Assembly: GCA_965199945.1 (NCBI GenBank)
Contig: OZ241354.1
Location: 3,534,001-3,598,000, forward strand
Direction: 5' to 3'
From: VXYL01 sp965199945
GTDB lineage: Bacteria > Pseudomonadota > Gammaproteobacteria > Pseudomonadales > Azotimanducaceae
DNA length: 64,000 nucleotides
This document shows positions 17,930-26,900 of this stretch, piece by piece (the stretch's first letter is position 1; each line of letters begins with the position of its first letter). Made by a program: the position numbers and the translations under genes. The notes below the pieces were generated by a model. It saw only the letters and a list, made by a program, of their open reading frames with translations, was not told the DNA's origin and did not search any database.

Positions 17930-18895
17930 TCAAGTCGGCCCTTGGGCTGCGCTCCTCGGGCGCGGAATTTCCAGCGGCGGCGGGGCGTCGGGACGACTCA
18001 GGAGACCGAAGCTCACCATGTTCAGCCAAGTGCGGCGGCGGTTCTCGACCACGTTCTTGAGCACCAGCTTGCCGTCCTTGTCGAAGCCGCGGTAGTCGGG
18101 AAAGTTCAAGGCCAGCACCTGCAGGGCGTCTTCGGCGGCCTCCTTCAGGCCGAGCTTCCAGTTCGCCTCGACGAGCACCGCCAGCGCATCCGGCGCGGCG
18201 GGGGTCTGCGAGTAGTTCTCCACGACGTGACGGGCGCGGTTGGCCGCTGCCACGAAGGCGCCGCGGCCCAAGTAGTAGCTGGCGATGTGGACTTCGGAAG
18301 CGGCCAGCACGTTGCGCAGATAGACCATCCGCTGCTGCGCGTCCTTGGCGAATTCGCTGTTCGGGAACTGGCGAATGAGATCGTTGAAGTCCGCGAAGGC
18401 CTGCTGCAGGTTGGAGACGTCGCGCTGCGACAGCTCGGTCTTCATGAAGCGCCCGGTGGCGCCCCGATCCCGCGCCAGAGCGGTGATGCCCTTCATGTAG
18501 TAGGCGTAGTCCACGTTCGGATGCTGCGGATGCAGGCGGATGAAGCGCTCGGCAGCCGCCTCGGCGGCATCCAGATCCCGCGCCATGTGGTTGGCGTAGA
18601 TCAGCTCCAGCTGCGCTTGCTCGGCATAGCGGCCAAAGGGAAACCGCGCCTCCAGCCGTTGCAGGCGCGTGATGCTCTGCGTGAAGTTGCCGGTGCGCAG
18701 CCCGGCTTGCGCGCGCCGGTAGAGCGCTTGCTCGCTGGTCTCGGTCTCCAGATCGTCTTCTTCGTCGCCGATGAACGGCATCCACGCGCAGCCGGACGCG
18801 ACGGCCAAGCCGCAAGCCGCAAGCCAGCAGAAGAGAGCGGCTGACGTCTTTCGCCAGCGGGCTTCCAAAATCCGGTTCATCTTCGGAAGATTCAT
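17930..18895 (-). CDS. bamD: Outer membrane assembly lipoprotein BamD
   Basis: About 321 residues from the ATG at 18895 (an ATG at 18880 is an alternative). The lipobox LAVASGC gives a lipidated Cys near residue 36. The body is the TPR-like YfiO/BamD fold: YRRAQAGLRTGNFTQSI, RLEARFPFGRYAEQAQLEL, FIRLHPQHPNVDYAYYMKG, FNDLIRQFPNSEFAKDAQ and IASYYLGRGAFVAAANRA. BamD is the essential lipoprotein of the BAM complex that inserts beta-barrels into the outer membrane. It is longer than the roughly 245-residue enterobacterial protein because of a C-terminal extension ending in a Pro-rich tail. It diverges from rluD across 54 bases, an arrangement common in gamma- and betaproteobacteria. Confidence 0.93.
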   Translation of the reverse strand: MNLPKMNRILEARWRKTSAALFCWLAACGLAVASGCAWMPFIGDEEDDLETETSEQALYRRAQAGLRTGNFTQSITRLQRLEARFPFGRYAEQAQLELIYANHMARDLDAAEAAAERFIRLHPQHPNVDYAYYMKGITALARDRGATGRFMKTELSQRDVSNLQQAFADFNDLIRQFPNSEFAKDAQQRMVYLRNVLAASEVHIASYYLGRGAFVAAANRARHVVENYSQTPAAPDALAVLVEANWKLGLKEAAEDALQVLALNFPDYRGFDKDGKLVLKNVVENRRRTWLNMVSFGLLSRPDAPPPLEIPRPRSAAQGPT

Positions 18896-18949
18896 GGTGT
18901 TCGCTGAGTCTAGGCCAAACGAAGCCTGCTTCACAGGAGGAGTGCGCCG

Positions 18950-19927
18950 ATGTCGGCGGTCGAATTGGACATCGCCGTGCCGCCGGAGTTCGCCGGCGCG
19001 CGCCTCGACGCCGCCTTGACGGCGTTGGCCGCGCACCACGGCGAAGCCGCGTCGCGCACGGAACTGGCGCGCTGGATACGCCTCGGCGCGGTGACCGTGG
19101 ATGGCGCGCGCGCGAAGCCAAGCATGGCGCTCGAAGGCGGCGAGCGCATCGTCGTGCGCGCCGAACGGCAGCCCCGATTCGATTGGCAGGCGGCGCAACC
19201 GCTGGACTTCCCCATCGTCCATCAGGACGCCAGCGTGATCGTCGTCGACAAGCCGGCCGGCATGGTCGTCCACCCAGGCGCCGGAAATCCGAGCGGCACG
19301 CTGGTCAACGGCCTGCTGCACAGGCGCCCCGATCTCGCCAAGCTGCCCCGCGCCGGGCTGGTGCATCGCCTGGACAAGGACACCAGCGGGTTGCTCGTCG
19401 TGGCTGGCGATGCCGAGAGCCACCTGCGGCTGACCACCGCGATGAGCGAACGCCGCATCGAACGGCGCTACCTGGCGGTGGTCGAGGGACGCATGATCGC
19501 CCCCCAGCGCATCGACCTCCCCATTGGCCGCGACCCCCGCAACCGCCTGCGCCAAGCGGTGCGCGCCGAGGGCCGCAGCGCCGTCACGCACGTCTCGATC
19601 CGCCAGCGCTTCGCCACGCACACATTGGTCGAAGCCCGACTCGAGACTGGCCGCATGCACCAAGTGCGCGTCCACATGGCGGCAATCGGACACCCCTTGG
19701 TCGGCGACGCGCGCTACGGCGCCCGAGGCATCGTGCCGCCGAAGGCGTCGGAGACGCTCCTCGCGACAGTGCGCGGCTTCCCCCGCCAAGCCCTGCACGC
19801 CTTCCGCCTCGGGTTCACACACCCGGAGAGCGCTGCGCCGCTTGCCTTCGAATCGCCGATGCCGGCGGACATCGAAGAACTGCTGCGGGCGCTCGCGACC
19901 AACGCCGAAGGCGTGCGGCCCGATTGA
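18950..19927 (+). CDS. rluD: 23S rRNA pseudouridine synthase, RluD type
   Basis: 325 residues. An S4-like N-terminal RNA-binding domain (RLDAALTALAAHHGEAASRTEL..RLGAVTVDG) precedes the RluA/RluD catalytic domain. The active-site motif HRLDKDTSGL contains the catalytic Asp142, and RYLAVVEG, TGRMHQVRVHMA and HPLVGDARYG follow. RluD isomerises uridines in helix 69 of 23S rRNA. A strong GGAGGAG ribosome-binding site precedes the ATG. Divergence from bamD supports the RluD assignment over other RluA-family members. Confidence 0.92.
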   Translation: MSAVELDIAVPPEFAGARLDAALTALAAHHGEAASRTELARWIRLGAVTVDGARAKPSMALEGGERIVVRAERQPRFDWQAAQPLDFPIVHQDASVIVVDKPAGMVVHPGAGNPSGTLVNGLLHRRPDLAKLPRAGLVHRLDKDTSGLLVVAGDAESHLRLTTAMSERRIERRYLAVVEGRMIAPQRIDLPIGRDPRNRLRQAVRAEGRSAVTHVSIRQRFATHTLVEARLETGRMHQVRVHMAAIGHPLVGDARYGARGIVPPKASETLLATVRGFPRQALHAFRLGFTHPESAAPLAFESPMPADIEELLRALATNAEGVRPD

Positions 19928-19941
19928 TCCGCAAATCGAAC

Positions 19942-20742
19942 TCAGCGCCCCTTGAACACCGGCTTGCGCTTCTCCAGAAACGCGGCGATGCCTTCCTGCT
20001 TGTCTTCGGTCTGCACCAGTGCGCCTTGGGCGTACTTCTCCAGCATCAGCGCGCCGGCCATGCCGGCTTCCATGCCGAAATGCACCATCGCCTTCATGGT
20101 GCGCGGCACGAAGGGCGCGAAGCTGGCGAGGTGTTCCGCCATGCGCCGGGCTTCGGGAAGCAGCTGTTGCTTCTCCACCAGGCGCGTCACCAAGCCGATG
20201 GCCAGCGCCCGTTCGGCGTCGATCGGCTCGCCCATGAGCATCATCTCCATCGCCCAGCCGCGCCCGACGATCCTCGGCAGGCGCGCCGTGGCGCCGCCGC
20301 CCGGGATGATGCCCAGCTTTCCCTCCGGCGTGGCGAAGCGGGAAGTCGGCGTGGCGATGCGCAGGTCGCAGCCGAGCGCCACTTCCAGTCCGCCGCCCAT
20401 GCAGATGCCGTCGATGGCGGCAATCGTCGGCTTGGGTGTGCGCTCCAGCTGCTCGGCCAGGCCTTGGACGATGGGCTCGAGCGCCTTGCGGAAGTCGCGG
20501 TGCGCCACTTCGGAAAGATCCGAGCCGGAGGCGAATGCGCGCCCCCCGGCGCCTGTGACGACGATGGTCTTCACGCGCTCGTCCGCCGCCGCTGCCCGGG
20601 CTGCGTCCTGGAGTTCATCGAGCGTCGCCAACGAGATGGCATTGTGCTTCTCGGGGCGGTTGATCGTGATCAACGCCATCGGCTCGTCGACAGCGTAGAG
20701 GATTTCGTCGTAGCTCAAGGCGGCCTCCGCCGGCAACGGCAT
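19942..20742 (-). CDS. Enoyl-CoA hydratase / isomerase family protein
   Basis: About 266 residues from the ATG at 20742; frame-open sequence further upstream is not protein-like. Crotonase-fold features are ITINRPEKHNAIS, the oxyanion-hole region GGRAFASGSDLSEVA, GICMGGGLEVALGCDLRIA and TPEGKLGIIPGGGATARLPR. Both catalytic-position glutamates of hydratases are retained. The C-terminal FLEKRKPVFKGR ending is usual for the family. It probably hydrates or isomerises an enoyl-CoA in fatty- or amino-acid breakdown; the substrate cannot be told from sequence. It is convergent with rluD, 14 bases apart. Confidence 0.88.
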   Translation of the reverse strand: MPLPAEAALSYDEILYAVDEPMALITINRPEKHNAISLATLDELQDAARAAAADERVKTIVVTGAGGRAFASGSDLSEVAHRDFRKALEPIVQGLAEQLERTPKPTIAAIDGICMGGGLEVALGCDLRIATPTSRFATPEGKLGIIPGGGATARLPRIVGRGWAMEMMLMGEPIDAERALAIGLVTRLVEKQQLLPEARRMAEHLASFAPFVPRTMKAMVHFGMEAGMAGALMLEKYAQGALVQTEDKQEGIAAFLEKRKPVFKGR

Positions 20743-20927
20743 GTACCGAGAAGGCCGATGATATGTCGTTCCTGCGACCGGGGCCTTGCCAACCGCCCGC
20801 TGCCTATCCTGCCAAACCCAGCAGACTACGGGGCGCGTCGGGCCGCCGTCTGTGGTCAGTGGCTGAATCCACGTGCGAGACCGCCCATTGCCGGGTCGGC
20901 CAAGCACGGCGAAGAAAGACCGGCGCC

Positions 20928-20950
20928 GCGGCGGCCATTGCGGCCGCCGC
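20928..20950 (-). terminator. Candidate intrinsic terminator of the autotransporter gene
   Basis: A perfect 9-bp GC stem (GCGGCGGCC / GGCCGCCGC) with a 5-base loop lies 24 bases after the stop at 20974. On the transcribed strand it is followed after 8 bases by TCTTTCTT. The U-rich part is not directly adjacent, so termination strength is uncertain. Confidence 0.5.
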
Positions 20951-20973
20951 TCTCTATGGCGCCCCCGGCGGTT

Positions 20974-23900
20974 CTACCGCATGTGTTCCCACGTGATCAG
21001 GAATCCGTGGCTGGCCTCTCCGAGCCACTCTTGGCGGTTCAGTTCCAAGCTGCCGCGGGTCTTTCCGGGCCCTTCCAGGGCCCCGCCGAAGCGATAGCGC
21101 CGTTGGCTTGCGCCGTGCTGCGACATCACGCCTTGCAGTCTCAGCCCGCTGCCTCTGCGCGGGCCGAATCCGTAGCCCCACTCCAGGTCGAGCCGTTCCG
21201 ACGCCATGCCCGGCCCAGCGTTCTGTGACATGCCGCCCACACGCAGCAGCGCGTCGTTGTTCCACAACGCTCCCGCTCCGCCCGCGCCGCCGCCCGGGTA
21301 GGCGCCCCATGCCGGCCGAAGCGCCAGCGAGAAGCCTTGGCCTTGAACGCCAGGGTCGAACTCCAGCGTCAGGCTCACGCCCTTCTCGTCGAAGGAATCC
21401 GCCTGATGGAAGAGCAAGTACTGGCCCTGCAGGGCAACGCCGAGACCCAAGTCCGTATGGCGGTAGTCCAGGCCGCCGCCGACTTCAGCGCCCGTTCCGG
21501 TCTGCGCGTCGCCGCCGTCCCAGCGTCCGCCGAACTCCAGATTCGCGCCCAGGTGCCCTTGTTCGGTGGCCACCAGTTCCTTGCGCCCCGCCAACGCCAG
21601 CCGAACTCCCTGGGCGCGCGCGCTGACTTCCGGCTGTTCGCCGCCGTTGGCGTCGCCGTCCATGGACATGACGAAAGCATCCGACTTCAGTTCCAGAGCT
21701 ATGTTCTGCCAAGTGGCCAACGCCCGGTTGGCGCCGACGGCCGCCATGCGCATGCTCAGATCAAGCGTGCCCCGCGTGGCGTGCGCCTCGGTTCGCCCGG
21801 TTCTCACGGCATCCTGGAAATCCGCCTCGCCCCAGCCGATGCCCACCATGCTCCAAACCTCCAGCTTCTCGTTCAACTGGAAATTGGCGTACGGCAGCAC
21901 GCTGGTCAGGGACATGTCCAAGTTCCCGCCGAAGTCCGAGATGCCGTAGTCCACATCCCCGGTGCTGTGGGCCAGGGCCACGCCGGCAAACAGGTTGCCG
22001 ACCTTGCCGTCCACGCCCAGGTAGCCGGTCACCACTTGGCCATCGGAGGACAGGCCGGTCGAAGGCTGTCCCGAGAAACGCCCGCTCGAAGCCCGGCCCC
22101 AAATGGACAGGTTCGAGCCTTCGTCGTCGCCGCCTTCCGACAGCGCCAGATGGAAGGACGACTGTTGCAGGAAGTCCCCAAGGGAGAGCCGGTTGCGCCA
22201 TGGCTGGCGCGAGTGCATGTGCGCGATTTGCGCCGACTGCCCAAAGCCAAAGTCGCGGTTCCACGACGCGAACGGGTCGGCAAACGCCGTTTCCCGCTGC
22301 CCGACTGGCGACCCGCCCAGGACCATCTGGGAACCACCCGCCGCCGTCGTGCCGTCGAAGCGTCCGCTGATGGCGTCTATGGCGTCCCAGGTGAAGGTGC
22401 GCCCGAAGCTGGCCATGGACGCCTCGAGTGCCTGAGTGCGCGCATCGGCCACGTCGTCGTCGACAATCGTGCCGGTCGCCGCCGTCGTCGCCAGTTCCGC
22501 GTTGCTTGGGCTGCTGAGGGTCACCGTGAAGGTCTCGTCCGCTTCCGGCGACGTGTCGCCCAGCACCGGCACGGAAACCGTCATCTCCGTCTCGCCCGGC
22601 GCGAACTGCAGTTCGCCGCTGGCCGTCTGGTAGTCCGTTCCCGCGCTGGCGGTGCCGTCGGCAGTCGCGTAGGACACGGTCACCGCAAGGTCGCCAGCCA
22701 CCGACAGAGTGACCGTGAAGTCGAGGTCGGCCATGCCGCTGTCGCCCTCTGCCGCCCCCATGTCGGCGATGGACGCCTGCGCCGTATCGTCGTTGACGAT
22801 CGTGCCCGTCGCTTGGGCGCGGTCGGTTTCCGCGTTGACCGGGTTGCTGAGCGTCACCGTGAAGGTCTCGTCCACTTCCGGCCGCAGGTCTCCCAGCACC
22901 GGCACCGAGACGGTCTGTTCCGTTTCGCCCGGCGCGAACCGCAGTTCGCCGCTGGTCGCCTGGTAGTCCGCTCCGGCGCTGGCGGTGCCGTCGGCGGTCG
23001 CGTAGGCCACCGTCACTTCGAGGTCGCCGGCCACCGACAGGCTGACCGTGAAGTCGAGGTCGGTCATGCCGCTGTCGCCCTCATCCATGCGCGCATCGGC
23101 GATGGACGCCAGCGCCGTGTCGTCGTTGACGATCGTGCCCGTCGCCTCGGCGCGGGCGAGTTCCACGTTGACCGGGCTGCTGAGCGTCAGCGTGAACGTC
23201 TCGTCCACTTCCGGCCGCAGGTCGCCGAGCACCGACACGGAGACCGTCTTTTCCGTCTCGCCCGGCGCGAACCGCAGTTCGTCGCTGGCCGCCCGATAGT
23301 CCGTTCCCGCGCTGGCGGTGCCGTCGGCGGTCGCGTAGTCCACGGTCACTTCGATTTCGCTGGCCGGCGACAGGCTGACCGTGAAGTCGAAGTCCGTCGC
23401 GCCGTCGTCGCCCTCCTCCGCCCGGACGTCCTCGACGGACATCATCGCCGTGTCGTCGTTGACGATCGTGCCGGTCCCCTCGGCGCCGGCGATTTCCGCG
23501 TTGACCGGGCTCCTGAGCCTCAGCGTGAACGTCTCGTTCCCTTCCGGCCGCGCGTCTCCGAGCACCGGCACCGAGACCGTCTGTTTCGTTTCGCCGGGCG
23601 CGAACCGCAGTCGGCCGCGGGTCGTCTCGTAGTCCGCCCCCGCGCTGGCGGTGCCGTCGGCGGTCAAGTAGGAAACGGTCACCTGGTGGCGGCTCGCCGC
23701 GCTCAGGCTCACCGTGAACGTCAGATCGGTCGTCCCGCTGTCGCCCTCGACCACGTTCGGCGAGTCGACGGACAGCATTCGCGTGTCGAGGACGGTCACG
23801 TTCACCGTGTCGGCGTCGCTCTCCCCGTCCGCCGACACCGTCAGCGTGAACGTCAGCCTCGTGTCCGCGGTCACGTCCGGCGCGGTGAAGCTCGGCCGCA

Positions 23901-26900
23901 CTGTCCTCGCGCCCTCCAGCGTCACCGTCGGCCTGCCTCTGGTCTGCCGCCACGAGTAGGTCAGCTCCTCGTCGTCCGGCGCCGTCGACTCGCGCCCGTC
24001 CAGCCGCACCGGGTCGCCCTCGTCCACCGTCTGGTCCGCCCCCGCGTCCGCCGCCAGCAAGACGACCTGGAGAGCCGACACCGTCACTTCCACCGTGTCC
24101 GAGTGGCTATCCCCGTCCGCCGACACCGTCAGCGTGAACGTCAGCGTCACGTCTTCCGTCAGATCCGACGGCGCGGTGAAGCGCGGCCTCACTGTGTTCG
24201 CGTCCTCCAGCCTCACCGACGGCCCGCCGGTCTGCCGCCACGAGTAGGTCAGATTGTCCGGCCCCGTCGAGCCGCGCCCGTCGAGCCGTACCGAGTCGCC
24301 CTCGTCCACCGTCTGGTCAGGCCCTGCGTCCGCCGTCAGCAGGCCGGGCGTGAAAGCCGGGCCAACGGCCTCGACAATCACGTCCACCGTGTCCGTCGCC
24401 GTGGAGTCGTCCCCGACTGCGGAAACCGTCAGCGTGAACGTCAGCGTCACGTCCCGCGGCTGACCTAGCGGCGAGATGAAGGTCGGCCGCGCCGTCGTGG
24501 CCCCCGTCAGCGTCACCGACGGGCCTCCCGTCTGGCTCCACGAGTACGTTATCGACTCGCCGAACGGCACCGTCGAAAGGCTGCCGTCCAGGCGCACCGT
24601 TTCGTCCTCGCCCACCACTTGGTCCGGGCCGGCGTTCGCCAGCAGCACGAGCTCTCGCACCGTCACGTCCACCGTGTCCGTGTGGCTGGCGCCGCCGGCG
24701 GTCACCGTCAGCTCGAAGGTCAGCGTCAAGTCCACCGTCGTCCTCGGCGCCGTGAAGCGCGGCCTTGGCGACGACGCGCCCGTCAGCGTCACCGTCGGGA
24801 TGCCGCCGGTCTGCACCCACGCGTAGGTCAGCGACTCGCCCTCGGGGTCCCAACCGCTTCCCGGCAGCGTCACCGTGCTGCCCTCCCACACCGTCAGGTC
24901 CCGCCCGGCGTTCGCTACCGGATCGTCGTTGTCGGCCTCGACCCTCAGGACCATCGTATCCGTCATGGTTTCGTCGCCGATCGTCACCGTCATCGTGAAC
25001 GTCAGGTCGGTGTTCGCCAACAGGTTCGGCGCCGTGAAGGTCGGCGTCGCCGTGTTCGCGCCGCGCATGTTCACCGTCGCGGCGCCGGCCGTATGGCGCC
25101 ATGAATAGGCCGGCTGCCGCACGCCCTGCAGAACCAGATCGGCGCCCCCGGACATGGTCCTGCCCGCCAGCGTCACCGGGAGGTCTTCCTCCACCGTCTG
25201 GTTCGGCCCCGCGTCCACCGTCCAGCTCACGGTGGCCGCGTTGACCGTGACGTCCACCGAGTCCGAACCGCCTTCGCCGCCGGCCGTCACCACAAACGAA
25301 AACCGCAGCACCTCGTCGGCCACCAGACCGGTCGGCGCCGTGAAGCTCGTCGTCGTCCCCGTCGCGCTCGACAGCGTCACCGCCGGGCCGGCCGTCTGCG
25401 TCCAGCGGTATTCGGTGATCGTGTCGCCGTCCGGGTCCGAACCGCTGCCGGTCAGGGTCACCGTGGCGCCCTCGCTCACCGTCTGGTCCGGGCCCGCGTT
25501 CGCCACCGGGAAGCCGTCGTCGTCCCTGATCGTCCCGGTCCAGGTGGCCATGCTTTGCACCACGAACCGCGCGTTGGTCGGATTGCTCAGGGCCAGCACT
25601 ATCGTCTCGTTCCGCTCGGTCACCCCGTCGCCGAGCACCTCCACCGCGATCGTCCCGGTCGTCGCGCCTTGCGCGATGGTCATGGTGCCCGCGGCCAACG
25701 CCGTGTAGTCCGTGCCGCTCGTCGCCGTCCCCCTGCCGGTGTCGGCGTAGGCCACCGTCACCTGCTCGCCGGCCGGATACGACAGCGTGATCGTGAAGTT
25801 CAGGTTCGTCGAGCCGCTGTCGCCTTCCGCCACGCTCACCGGGCCGGTCCGCAGCCACGCCAGGTCGTCGTCCGTGATGGTCCCGTCGCCCCTCCAGTTT
25901 GTCCCGAGAATTACGTTCGCGTTCGCCCCAATCCCGAGCTGAACTCTCACCGTCTCGTCCGGCTCGTCGATCGTGTCCCCCAGCACCTCCACCGTGACCG
26001 TCTTGCTCGTCTCCCCCGGCGCGAACGTCAGCGTCCCGGCCGGCAGCGCCGTGTAGTCCGTGCCCGAGGACGCCGTTGACTGCGCCCCGACCCCCGTGTA
26101 ATGGATCGCCACCTGCCTGCTGTTCGCCCTGCTCAGGCTCACCGTGAAGGTCATGTTCGTCGAGCCGGTGTCGCCCTCGACCACGGTCGGCGAATCGATG
26201 GAGACCTCCGACGTGTCGTCGTCCGTGATCGTGAGCGTGCCCGTGTTGGCGCTCGAATTGATCGTCGTGGAAAAGACAGGAAAAGCCCCGCTCAACCCCA
26301 CCACCACCGTCTCGTCTTCCTCGTCGAGCGTGTCGCCCTGCACCGCCACCGACACCGTCTTGCTGGTCTCGCCGGCGTTGAAGCGCAGCGTTATCCGGTT
26401 GTTCTGGTAGGGCGTCGTATAGTCCGTTCCGCTCGTCGCCGTGCCGCCGGTGACCCCGAAAATCACCCTGGTGTTGCTAGTGGCCGCCGGGTTCAGCGTC
26501 ACCGTGAAGGTCGTGTTCGTCGAGCCGCTGTCGCCCTCGGCCACGCTCACGGCAGTGGGGGCGATCGAAAACGTCGGCGTCGTCCCGTCGTCGTCCCTGA
26601 TGGTGCCCGTTCCGCTGCTGGCCGTCGTCGACAGTCCCGCGCCCGACGCGTTGGTCAGGGCGATCACCACGGTCTCGTCCGCCTCGACGTCCGTGTCGCC
26701 CGTCACCAACACCGTGATCGTCCCGCTCGTCGCGCCCGCCGCGATCGTCAGCGTCCCCGCCGTCACCGCCGTGTAGTCCGTGCCCGAGGTCGCCGTGCCA
26801 GTGCCGGCGTCCGCGTAGTTCACCGTCACCGCGGCGGCCTTCGGCCCGCCCAGGCTCACCGTGAAGACCAAGTTCGCCGAACCGCTGTCTCCTTCGTCCA

